A stretch of 20,822 bases of DNA from Ophiothrix spiculata (taxonomy: Eukaryota; Echinodermata; Ophiuroidea; Amphilepidida; Ophiotrichidae): assembly GCA_000969725.1 (NCBI GenBank), contig JXSR01S048247.1. One strand, written 5' to 3'. The notes below the pieces were generated by a model, which saw only the letters and a program-made list of their open reading frames with translations, was not told where the DNA came from and did not search any database. How positions within the stretch are numbered: position 1 is the first letter of the stretch; each line of letters begins with the position of its first letter. Positions 1 to 8,042 of the stretch are shown here, in pieces. A program made the position numbers and the translations under genes.

Positions 1-358
1 CAACCAGACGGTCACTGAAAGACACCCCCCCCCCCCGGGTTTTACCCAATTTTGCCAATTTTTAAGGATTGTCCTTCTAAAATATGTATATTTCATATCA
101 TATGAAAAAATGCAAGACACCAACCCAACTCGGTTCTGGATAAAAATAACATGTACTATTTTCTTACAGTTTGACTGGTACCATAACTTGAGGTATTTAG
201 TTGGGTTCATGATATTCATGACACAGCGTTAATCCTAGTTGACAATTTAAGACAGGCTCACAATAAATCGAATAGGAAGTAACGGTTAAGTGGCGTAAAA
301 CTGCAGATTTCAAATTGAATTTCCCGCCAGTAATCATTTAGACTAATTTGCTAGCCAG
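1..358. other. Non-coding flank
   Basis: AT-rich sequence with no exon-like frame. The only notable feature is a run of 12 C (25-36). Confidence 0.6.
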
Positions 359-441
359 AGCAGGCTGCCATAGCTAACAGCCTGCTGTTGTTACTAAATG
401 TCCAAATAGCTAACAGCCTGCTGTTGTTACTTTATGTCCAA
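359..441. repeat. Tandem duplication of a 36-bp unit with adjoining hairpin
   Basis: Two head-to-tail copies, 370-405 and 406-441, differ only at a few bases near the end (ACTAAATG versus ACTTTATG). The first copy is also part of an inverted repeat: AGCAGGCTG (359-367) pairs perfectly with CAGCCTGCT (378-386) across a 10-nt loop. Confidence 0.9.
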
Positions 442-887
442 GACCAACCTCCGTTAAGTCTTTGTTAAAGACCCTCACTATATGTCCACGGACCAAACGA
501 GCGACGAAGGCGCGAGTGCTTGCCATAGGCGAAAACAGAGGGAGCGTAGATTGAAGCATGGTTCCAGATCTCCTGGTGGTTCCCTTGTGTTTGTATTATT
601 GTACAGATACATGGGCAGTAACACTGAGCCACATTTAAATCTCCTTACCATAGTTAATTTGTGACCGTACACTCTTAACAGCCATAAAGGTGGGCTCTGC
701 CATTTTTCTGTTTTTAAATAGGCTCGGGCTTATTTACAAAGACGTTGTAAAGATTGCAGAAATCAAGCTATAGGTGTACATGTTGTCATGGAGCGAAAGG
801 TAATACTAATATGAATGCTTTCAAAGATCAGTAATAACACTTAAGTGACCAAGGTATTTCCCACCCGTTGGTGTCCTATAAGCAAGC
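442..887. other. Non-coding sequence, no recognised element
   Basis: Short reading frames on both strands at 478-672 overlap each other and match no family I know. A GC-richer patch near 490-560 stands out from the AT-rich surroundings but has no splice or promoter signature I can support. Confidence 0.5.
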
Positions 888-1123
888 CCATTCAAAACCC
901 ATTATACTTGCCCAGCTGCTATCAGACTGAGGGCCCACCATGGGATAACCCATGATGAGCCCATTAATAATTGATTCATACAGGTCCCACATGGGCAGCC
1001 CATGTGGGCCCCACTTAGACAGGTAGGATATCCCCACATGGACCCTAAGTGGGCCACAAATAGGTTGCCCATGTGGGGTCACATAGTAGCCCACCTTAAG
1101 CCCATATGGGACCCACTTTAAAG
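888..1123. repeat. Cluster of CCCATGTGGG-type palindromes
   Basis: At least six variants of CCCAYRTGGG occur: near 933-943, 986-995, 999-1008, 1032-1041, 1068-1078 and 1101-1110. The pair 986-995/999-1008 forms a perfect 10-bp stem with a 3-nt loop. CCCACTTAG (1010-1018) pairs with CTAAGTGGG (1045-1053). The nested inverted repeats suggest a foldback-type mobile element or amplified palindromic unit; no clear boundary or target duplication was found. Confidence 0.7.
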
Positions 1124-1521
1124 GGATCCCCCCTTAAGAAAACCACTTTCGCGCAGGCATTTTTGACGAGACTTGCACCACTAATAGGGGGTTATAACAA
1201 AATCAAAAATCTGAAGTCAGAACTCAAAAATATTTTTCCGTTTAAAATTAGGGGCAAAACATTGAATTTTATGTGCGCAAAAATCGGCCAAAAAGATGTC
1301 GTCTGAAAACGCTGCGAGCACGCGCTCTGTAGACGCTGAAATTTATATAATCATTTATATTTGCTCTAGAAGGACTATATTCACTACCATTAGCAAAAGA
1401 ACAACAATTTTGTATTGTTTTATATTTTTTGTGGAGTTGCCACGATGCTCAAATTTCACCATAGGTTTGTACATAGAATGGTGCGCGACATGTCACGCAG
1501 CCAAAACTAATTCTCTTGTCG
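1124..1521. other. Non-coding sequence
   Basis: Overlapping short frames at 1106-1306 and 1296-1559 show no recognisable domain. I see no splice-bounded coding block. The stretch leads into a SINE at 1522. Confidence 0.5.
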
Positions 1522-1720
1522 TGACTCACCAGGTATACACTATATGCAGCGCCCCATGAAGGAGCATTCGCACAGGGGACCCACGGCTTTACGCGACTTT
1601 CCAACCACAGAGCAAGTAGAGTAAAGTTTCCTGCCCAAGGAAACGAAAACCGCCCGGCCCGGGGCTCGAACCCACAATCTCTGTATTATGAGACCCATGC
1701 TCTTACCGTGAGCACATAAA
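1522..1720 (-). mobile_element. tRNA-derived SINE, copy 1
   Basis: Reading the minus strand from 1720 gives a tRNA-like head with promoter B box GGGTTCGAGCCCC. A body follows with TTTCCTTGGGCAGGAAACTT, then TTGCTCTGTG, GTCCCCTGTGCGAATGCTCC, and GGGGCGCTGCATA, ending in ACCTGGTGAGTC. The same blocks in the same order occur at 18,541-18,753 on the plus strand, so this is one dispersed family. RNA polymerase III transcription is inferred from the tRNA-like promoter boxes. Confidence 0.85.
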
Positions 1721-2188
1721 GAGTTAATTATTTTTTCTGATGCTTGTTTCTGTGTTTGTACATGTATATGCACACACTTATTATGGAAAGTTTTTACTGT
1801 GATACGGTTCATTGATTTCAATTTTTTACCTGGGCACCAACGGGGGGTTCCTAGGGACCCTACAAAATTATCTCGTTAATGCCATATTGGATTTTTAAAT
1901 TTTTTGTGTCAAAAGATGCATATTTTGGGGGGTGAAAACTACCAAAAGCGCTGGTTGATAAGCGTGGGCAGCGCGCGCACTATATGCAAAAAAAACGATG
2001 TAGGGGCCCCATGGAACCCCCCCCCCCCCCATGGTCACTTAAATTAGTTTTTGAAGGTATTTGTAAGTAGTCGTGACCATAAGTATATCTGCAAAAAATC
2101 TAATTTTGTAAAATTACAACTGTTTCATTTACTTGTAGGGCAAAAAGAAGCTTGGATGATGCCTTTGTAGCTCGTTCATGGTGCAAAT
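1721..2188. other. Non-coding sequence with C14 tract
   Basis: No coding block. Contains a run of 14 C at 2017-2030, flanked on both sides by CATGG/ATGG. Confidence 0.5.
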
Positions 2189-2429
2189 CCACACAAAATT
2201 TTCACTACCAAACATTTGGTCGTGTCTGACCAAATAAAAGTGATTAAATTGAAAGTATTATAACAGTAACGAACATTTGATAAACAAATTTTACCATGAT
2301 TCAATTCAACACATGTGAAATTTATCACAAATTTATTTGTTTTTTACTCAGTGTTGAATTTATTTTATTTGGAGTCAATTGTCATCTTGACGTTACGACC
2401 AAATGTTTGGTAACAAAAAATTGTTGTGG
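2189..2429 (-). mobile_element. MITE-like element, copy 1 (ACCAAACATTTGGTCGT ends)
   Basis: A perfect 17-bp inverted repeat, 2207-2223 against 2395-2411, lies near both ends. Less perfect pairing extends outward (CCACACAAAATTTT against CCACAACAATTTTT). The minus strand of this copy matches the plus strand at 10,361-10,614 through blocks such as ATTGACTCCAAATAAAATAA and TTCAACAC, so this is a dispersed non-autonomous element. No transposase is encoded. Confidence 0.8.
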
Positions 2430-2627
2430 AGTATAGCCTTAGTTTACTAACTATAGGCAACAGAGTTTTATGAAAACGGGCACAAAAGGTAAATAATCTA
2501 GACACACACACAAACATATTTATTTTGAAATCTTTCATTTTATATAATCTTTGGCATTTTCATGTTTTTAATCTCATTTCTAAATTAAAACATCTAGTAA
2601 AATATGCCTTCACTAGATGCTATTTCA

Positions 2628-2968
2628 ATCATAGATTTAGTGCGGAGATCATTGACTCGCCGCCATTTTTATTCCAGCATGGATCAAATTGGAGGTATTC
2701 GGGTTTCTGCTGATGATGCATTGCATCTTGTCAATATGCCCAAATATTGAAAACACGCACACACGCCTTGTGTACAGATTGGCGTATTATTCGCGTAACT
2801 TGAGCGGTTTGTCTCTACACACAACCGAATCTTGGCACCCAGAGTTGATTTTGACGGGAACCTGTACCCGAATCAGACCCGAATACCCCCAATTTGAGCT
2901 CCATGGGTGGCGATGCCATTACACAGTCTAGAATACAAAGTCAGGTATCTCAGCTCTAAATCTATGAT
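2628..2968. mobile_element. Foldback/MITE element with TTCA flanks
   Basis: Perfect 13-bp terminal inverted repeats ATCATAGATTTAG (2628-2640) and its complement (2956-2968). A second inner pair, 2678-2704 against 2877-2905, is about 27 bp long with few differences. TTCA lies immediately outside both ends (2624-2627 and 2969-2972), a candidate 4-bp target duplication. The reading frames inside carry no known domain, so it is probably non-autonomous. Confidence 0.82.
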
Positions 2969-3154
2969 TTCAATTCAACAAGAATATCAATTGATTCTGG
3001 TTAAATCATGTAAATATTTTTACCAAAATACAATCATATTATAATTTCACTCGAATGACATTGTTTGAGGTATTCAACTGTAAATAATTCACTATTTTTG
3101 TCAAATTAATGTGACAAATAAAAAATATTTCACAGTCCCTGGACCAATAGCGGC

Positions 3155-3385
3155 ATCTAAAAGAAGGTCACAGGGTTAAGTTGACCCTCGATGACCTTTG
3201 ACTTCACTAACATAGGGATCATACAATCATGTGCCTCTATCTGTGGACAGTGTCCAAACCCAATGAATATCCATCCAATAAAGTATATGGATTGGTACGT
3301 GACCAAGATGACCAATCTTGTAATTTTGACAACTAAGAGTAAATGACCTCTAGATGACCTTTGACCCTACTCAAATAGGAGTCAT
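3155..3385. repeat. Repeat segment rich in TGACCTTTGAC motifs
   Basis: GATGACCTTTGAC occurs at about 3189 and again at about 3354; related half-sites (AAGGTCA, TTGACCC, ATGACCTCT) lie between. TGACCTTTGACC, found intact in the second copy, reads as a direct repeat of nuclear-receptor half-sites spaced by one base. The internal repetition suggests a diverged repeat rather than a single-copy enhancer. Confidence 0.5.
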
Positions 3386-4557
3386 TTGCACATGTTTGCT
3401 TCTTCCCAAGTTGAATTCAAGTTAACTTGAAAATGTTCTTGTTTTATTGCCTTGCTCGGGCTAAAATTTAAAAAATAGATTGTTTGTATCATGTCCTTTG
3501 ACATTTTCACAATCCAATGTGGTTGTTTATGTTATTTTATCATTTTATTTTGCATGTAGGCAAGTTGAGATTCAATTTCTTCTTACAGATATAACTTGGA
3601 TGCTCATTCCAATCTTATCATAGAATACAATTAACTTCAGAAGAAAAGCTAACTCAATGTGGGGATATTTTCGACAACCATATGTAAAAAATCTGAAATA
3701 AAATTCACGTTTAGCATGTTTGACCATCTGAGACACGCAATGAAAACCCAATGTGCGCAGGAGATATGAGACAATAAATTTTTGTAACATTAAAGCCTCC
3801 TGTATTTGCTTTATCACTAAAACAAGCACTAGAAACAAGTCTACATTTGCGTAGTTTAGAAATGGAGTATTGTAGCTAAAAAGTGACAAGAGTGAAATGA
3901 CCTGGTCCCAATATGCTTCCGATGCTTTTTCTATAAACTCGCGATCATGAGTGCATCTTGAAAACATCACTGATGCCTAGCATATTAGAAAACAATGGCC
4001 ATTAATTAATTTCTTTGCAAATGCATTGCGAGTTCATCACTGATGCTTGTTATTCTTTGGGAGAACGTCGCAAAAAAGTGCACCAAACCATCGCCACAAT
4101 GTCAGCATCATGAAAGCATCGCCGATGGACTCATGGTGCATTTGTGAAGAAACAAAGAGTCAACCTTGAAGAAGGAATAAATGCACCAGGAGAATTGCCA
4201 AGAAAATCAATTCAAGCCCAAACTTTCTCTAGATGTACTTTTGACTTTTTTTATGTAAAATTTAAAAAGATGTTCTTCCGATGTCAGGGTGACATGGCAC
4301 AGATGCTTTGGTCAACCTTTTGTTATGTTTTCCCAATGCATTCCCGATGTTAAACATTACAGTGGGCCTTCTACAAATCCTCTTTGCTTTTTGAGACAAT
4401 AACTTCAAAAATAACCAAAATAACAACAAAATTTTAAGAAACTCCTTAAAAGCTAAACTATGTTGGCAAACATTTTCATGGGCTAAAAAGTACAAAAATC
4501 CTTATAAAAAACAAAAAAAATCATTAAAAACATTGTGGTAAATTTGTCAATTAGGTA
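3386..4557. other. Non-coding sequence with GATGC-rich stretches
   Basis: A 132-codon minus-strand frame at 3572-3970 has no recognised domain and no supporting splice context. Words such as CATCACTGATGC and CATCGCCGATGG recur between about 3910 and 4350, suggesting an old diverged repeat. No clear ends were found. Confidence 0.45.
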
Positions 4558-4860
4558 ATTCCATTTGAAAACTTCACTCCCTTTGTGGAAGATACTTGAA
4601 TTCCAATCAAAATCATTCCAAGTCCAGACAATTTTCAGAAGAGCATTGTGAAAGTTTGTTGTAATCTTAACTAGAAATGACACATTTTGGATTCAAATCC
4701 AAATCCGGAATTTTTTTTGGAGAGGTAATCAGTGTGGGAAAACTCTAGCACTTTAACCAATTCATAGCAATTCCAACTGGAATCCAACATCTGGAATTTC
4801 AGCAAGAAATTGCATTTAGTTCATAATTTTCCACAAGGGAGTAAGTATTACAAATGGAAT
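4558..4860. mobile_element. MITE-like element with imperfect terminal inverted repeats
   Basis: ATTCCATTTG at 4558-4567 is mirrored by CAAATGGAAT at 4851-4860. Pairing continues inward to CTCCCTTTGTGGAA against TTCCACAAGGGAG with a few gaps. The interior is rich in GGAATT words, with no coding capacity. A target duplication was not identified. Confidence 0.65.
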
Positions 4861-5155
4861 AGCCCACTTTTTATGCAATATTATGCATTTAGAACATTTT
4901 TTTACTATTGCAAAATACTGTTTTCGAGGTGTGGAATGATCGAAACTAATTCATCTCAAGGTGCAAAAGTTTTGGATCATCCAACACCAAGGGACAGTAC
5001 TAGTATTTTACAATACTGAAATAAACCATGCTGTATTTGTTTTACTACACATCAAAAATCACAATTTAACTTAGAAATAAATTTAACAGTCAACAAATTA
5101 AGCAATTTGTAGTTTTATTACTTCGCCGTCTGTGTGTAAATTGCACAGATGCAAC

Positions 5156-5584
5156 CAGCGTTCGAATTGAGGAAAAAAGCATGGTTGTTCGTCAGAAATT
5201 TGGTTGTCCGTCAGGCGCGGCGCCAGGCTCAAAAATGTACCCCAACAAATTGTTGACGTAGCTTTTCAAAACTGACAAGCAAAAAAAAAAAAAAAAGGTC
5301 TCCCAAGCGCACATACAACTACGAGTCACCTACTTTTAATTTGTTTCAACAGCAAATTGATAAAAAGTCATATTTTTTACGGCGATCAGGGAATTGAAGA
5401 AAAATGCTCAAAAATTTTACAATTTTATCGAAGGTTCAGTGTTGAAATAAACATGCTAAGAACTATGTTTATTTGACTTTGAAAAATTATGGTTGTCCAC
5501 CGGACAACCACAGCATTAATTAAGGTTGTCCGGCGCTAGATTTGGCTGTGCCGGGCAACCGGACAACCAGAATTTCGAACGCTG
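5156..5584. mobile_element. hAT-like MITE, 429 bp, with 8-bp target duplication
   Basis: Termini CAGCGTTCGAA (5156-5166) and TTCGAACGCTG (5574-5584) are perfect inverted repeats starting with CAG, as in hAT elements. The 8-bp direct repeat GATGCAAC flanks both ends exactly (5148-5155 and 5585-5592), matching hAT target-duplication length. Six GGTTGTCCG-type motifs sit subterminally in both orientations (5183, 5202, 5491, 5501, 5524, 5560), typical of transposase-binding repeats. No transposase is present. An A16 run lies at 5281-5296. Confidence 0.92.
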
Positions 5585-5592
5585 GATGCAAC

Positions 5593-6239
5593 GTTTAAAA
5601 GCTCATAACTGAGCAGCTGCACTTAGATTTTTAATGCACTTGCAGGTTTTTTTTCATGTGTCTCCACTATTTGGCCAATAAAAAGACTGTATGGACTTAT
5701 AAATATTCATGAGGTTGAGGTGTAGTAATTAAAACTTGCATGTCATAGTATTCCAGTTTCTTTTACAAATAATTGATATACAGTATCACATAATTAAACA
5801 CATAATAATCACAATATATAACAATAATAATATAACGATACTTAATTGGCAGTCTTGTGCTGGTAGTTGCATTGAATTGCTTTTTAGAGGATGTTTTTCA
5901 GTGTTGTTGAGGAGTAAGAGTGCAAATTGGTTTTGAGGGATCAATTTTCCCCTATAATCCCCATGGGTTTTTTTCCGACACAGAAGGGGCAATCAGAGGG
6001 GCTTTCAGCATTGAAGGGTTGTTTAATTGCAGCAATCTCCATAAATGTCTGATTTTACAGGATTTTAAACTTACAGAGAGCCAAATCTTTGTTATCACTC
6101 TTTAAATGGAGTAAAATTAGTTTTAGCTAACCAAAATTTGTTTGAGTCTCTAGCCCATCCTTTTACGGTTCGGACCAACAATGTACCTGTTTTTCATAAC
6201 TTTGTTACAAAAAATCAAATTTGCATTTACAACTTTTAA
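5593..6239. other. Non-coding sequence
   Basis: AT-rich. The overlapping short frames around 5736-6105 on both strands have low-complexity composition and no recognised domain. I see nothing else that can be supported. Confidence 0.5.
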
Positions 6240-6465
6240 GGGGGCTCACTAGTATGATGACTCAATAGTCCGACAGCCTTCTAGTCTGAATTGTATTTTA
6301 AGCTCACCAGTTCAATTTGTAATTTAGGCTCGCTAGAGCGAATTTCAAAACAGTCTGAATTTTGAAAACACCTCGCTAGTTCAATTTTATAACAAGGCTC
6401 GCCAGTCTGCATTTTTAAAACTGCTTGCTAGTCCAAATTCTTAAAACAGCTTGCTTGTACAAATA
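6240..6465. repeat. Degenerate minisatellite, unit about 26 bp
   Basis: Successive units resemble GGCTCGCTAGTCCAATTT followed by TAAAACA, with variants beginning AGCTCACCAG, GGCTCGCTAG, CCTCGCTAG, GGCTCGCCAG, GCTTGCTAG and GCTTGCTTG. Roughly six to eight diverged copies are visible. Confidence 0.75.
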
Positions 6466-6861
6466 AATTGTGGAGTAGTGTGCTAGCTTTTATTTTTTTT
6501 GAAATAATTTTGACTGACAAGGAAGGCCTTTAACAAATTCAGGTTTGGGAGCGTGTTTCAACATTTGGCCTAGCGAGATGTTTTATTATTGCTAATGAAA
6601 CTTTTTCAATGTAATTTAATTTTCATTTGAGTAACTTGTTGATTTGGACTTGCAAGTTTACAAAGTAATGAGCGGTCGGACTTGTGTGTAAATCCCTTTC
6701 TAAAGTGTATTGATGAAAATGGAAAAAGTTTCAGAAAAACTTTTCACAAAAATCAAAAGTCTTTATAACATAGAAAATGATGTTTTCATCATTATCGCTA
6801 TACAGTTTGATTGATGCTATTATTTTCACCTTCAAAACATGATTCACTAAATAATCATGTG

Positions 6862-7456
6862 ACCCGTCATATCTAAAGGTACCTTGAGGCTGCAATTACA
6901 TAGAAGTATACGGTATATGTTTTTTTTTCCCAAGGCAATTACTCATATTCTTAGTGTTGAGGATAATTACCTGTCAATTTCAAATAAGAGTACCTTCCCG
7001 GGAGTGTATAGCAAATTACGTACACTTCTATATTATCACAGCCCAAAGGTCCCAAAATCAAAATCAATATTTTGGTCCCATCTTAAAGCTGAGACTTAAA
7101 GCTTTAAAATGACACCTTACTTGATCATCAGATGTTTGGTTGCTAAGTTACAGTCAAATCTGTTTACAGCCTGTACCTTATTCCGAAAAGGATAGTTTTG
7201 AGAAAATGGTGGTTGAAGTTTGTGTTCTATATAAACTTAAATGAAGAGGGGATTTTTTATCTTGGATTCTATTACATTTTCTAAATGTTTTAGATGTTGA
7301 AACCTGATTAAAATGATTCTATACATGTCAAAGATAACGTTTCTGATAAAATTAGAAATTCAACTTCTGACACGCTTTTGAACTATGTTAACCTGCAATG
7401 TCCCATTGCACGTAACATACTATGCCGACGTTAAGGTACCTATAGATATGAAGGGT
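6862..7456. mobile_element. MITE-like element with 24-bp terminal inverted repeats, near the gene's 3' end
   Basis: The 24-bp ends 6862-6885 and 7433-7456 (ACCC, then TCATATCTA, then AGGTACCTT) are inverted repeats with 22 of 24 matches. The 595-bp interior has no recognised domain. It ends about 100 bp beyond the stop codon of the DRAM-family gene (7560), so it may lie within that gene's 3' untranslated region. No target duplication is obvious. The 17-nt string AAGCTTTAAAATGACAC inside it (about 7099) recurs at about 17,767. Confidence 0.78.
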
Positions 7457-7559
7457 TACAAATCACAATAAATACAAAACATGATTTTATATTATACAAA
7501 AATAAGTTAACTCTATCTACTCTATAATACCCTACCGTGTCCCCTACAAATCAATTGCG

Positions 7560-8042
7560 TCATACAGTCGTTGCCCATCCTATACATTTTTCATGAGGCG
7601 ACACAAATCCGCCAACTTTCTGTGGATAATGCGGGTTCGTTTTCAAGTCATAATACTGAATATAGTCTGTGCTATTTATGATTATATTTGTATTTTTAAT
7701 TTCATTTTCTTCACACACGTTAGTTCTAATTTCCATTTCTTTGGTGCTTGTGTTCCCGAGCGCACTGCAAGCGCTACTATATGTGCTACTTCCACTGTAT
7801 CCGCTACTTCCGCTGCAAGTACTGCCTCCACTGCCTTTTGTACTGTTTGTTTCTTCCGATTGAGTCACTAAATCTGAACTTGATAATGGTGAAAATTCTA
7901 CCCATGATCCTTCTTGATTATGTTGAAATGAATGTGACATTTTGATCCTTCTGAACTCAACCACAAAGGTCATGAAGTAAATGTCAAAGGTCACGACCAG
8001 GATCCATTCAAATGCTGCACTTATCCTTCTGTAATACAGTTG
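7560..8042 (-). CDS. DRAM-family last coding exon: final helix plus serine-rich tail
   Basis: A 483-nt exon: 160 codons and a TGA stop at 7,562-7,560. The acceptor is unmistakable: a run of 16 T then CAG. It begins QLYYRR, then ISAAFEWILVVTFDIYFMTF (last membrane helix with the family's SA-x-x-EW signature), then VEFRRI, equivalent to the YFLTF...DF block that ends the DRAM core. After the helix come about 125 cytosolic residues, longer than the tail of human DRAM1 or DRAM2 as I recall them. Exon residues 51-99 are rich in Ser, Gly and Thr, followed by an acidic/Asn-rich stretch. YYDL (residues 130-133) fits the YxxPhi sorting pattern. Reading frames on the opposite strand are shadows. Confidence 0.92.
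   Translation of the reverse strand, partial: QLYYRRISAAFEWILVVTFDIYFMTFVVEFRRIKMSHSFQHNQEGSWVEFSPLSSSDLVTQSEETNSTKGSGGSTCSGSSGYSGSSTYSSACSALGNTSTKEMEIRTNVCEENEIKNTNIIINSTDYIQYYDLKTNPHYPQKVGGFVSPHEKCIGWATTV

Noticed and set aside
3572-3970. 132-codon minus-strand frame
   Set aside because: No recognisable domain, AT-rich composition, no splice context, and it overlaps a GATGC-rich repeat-like stretch.
7593-7945. Three overlapping plus-strand frames
   Set aside because: Shadows of the serine-rich last exon on the minus strand.
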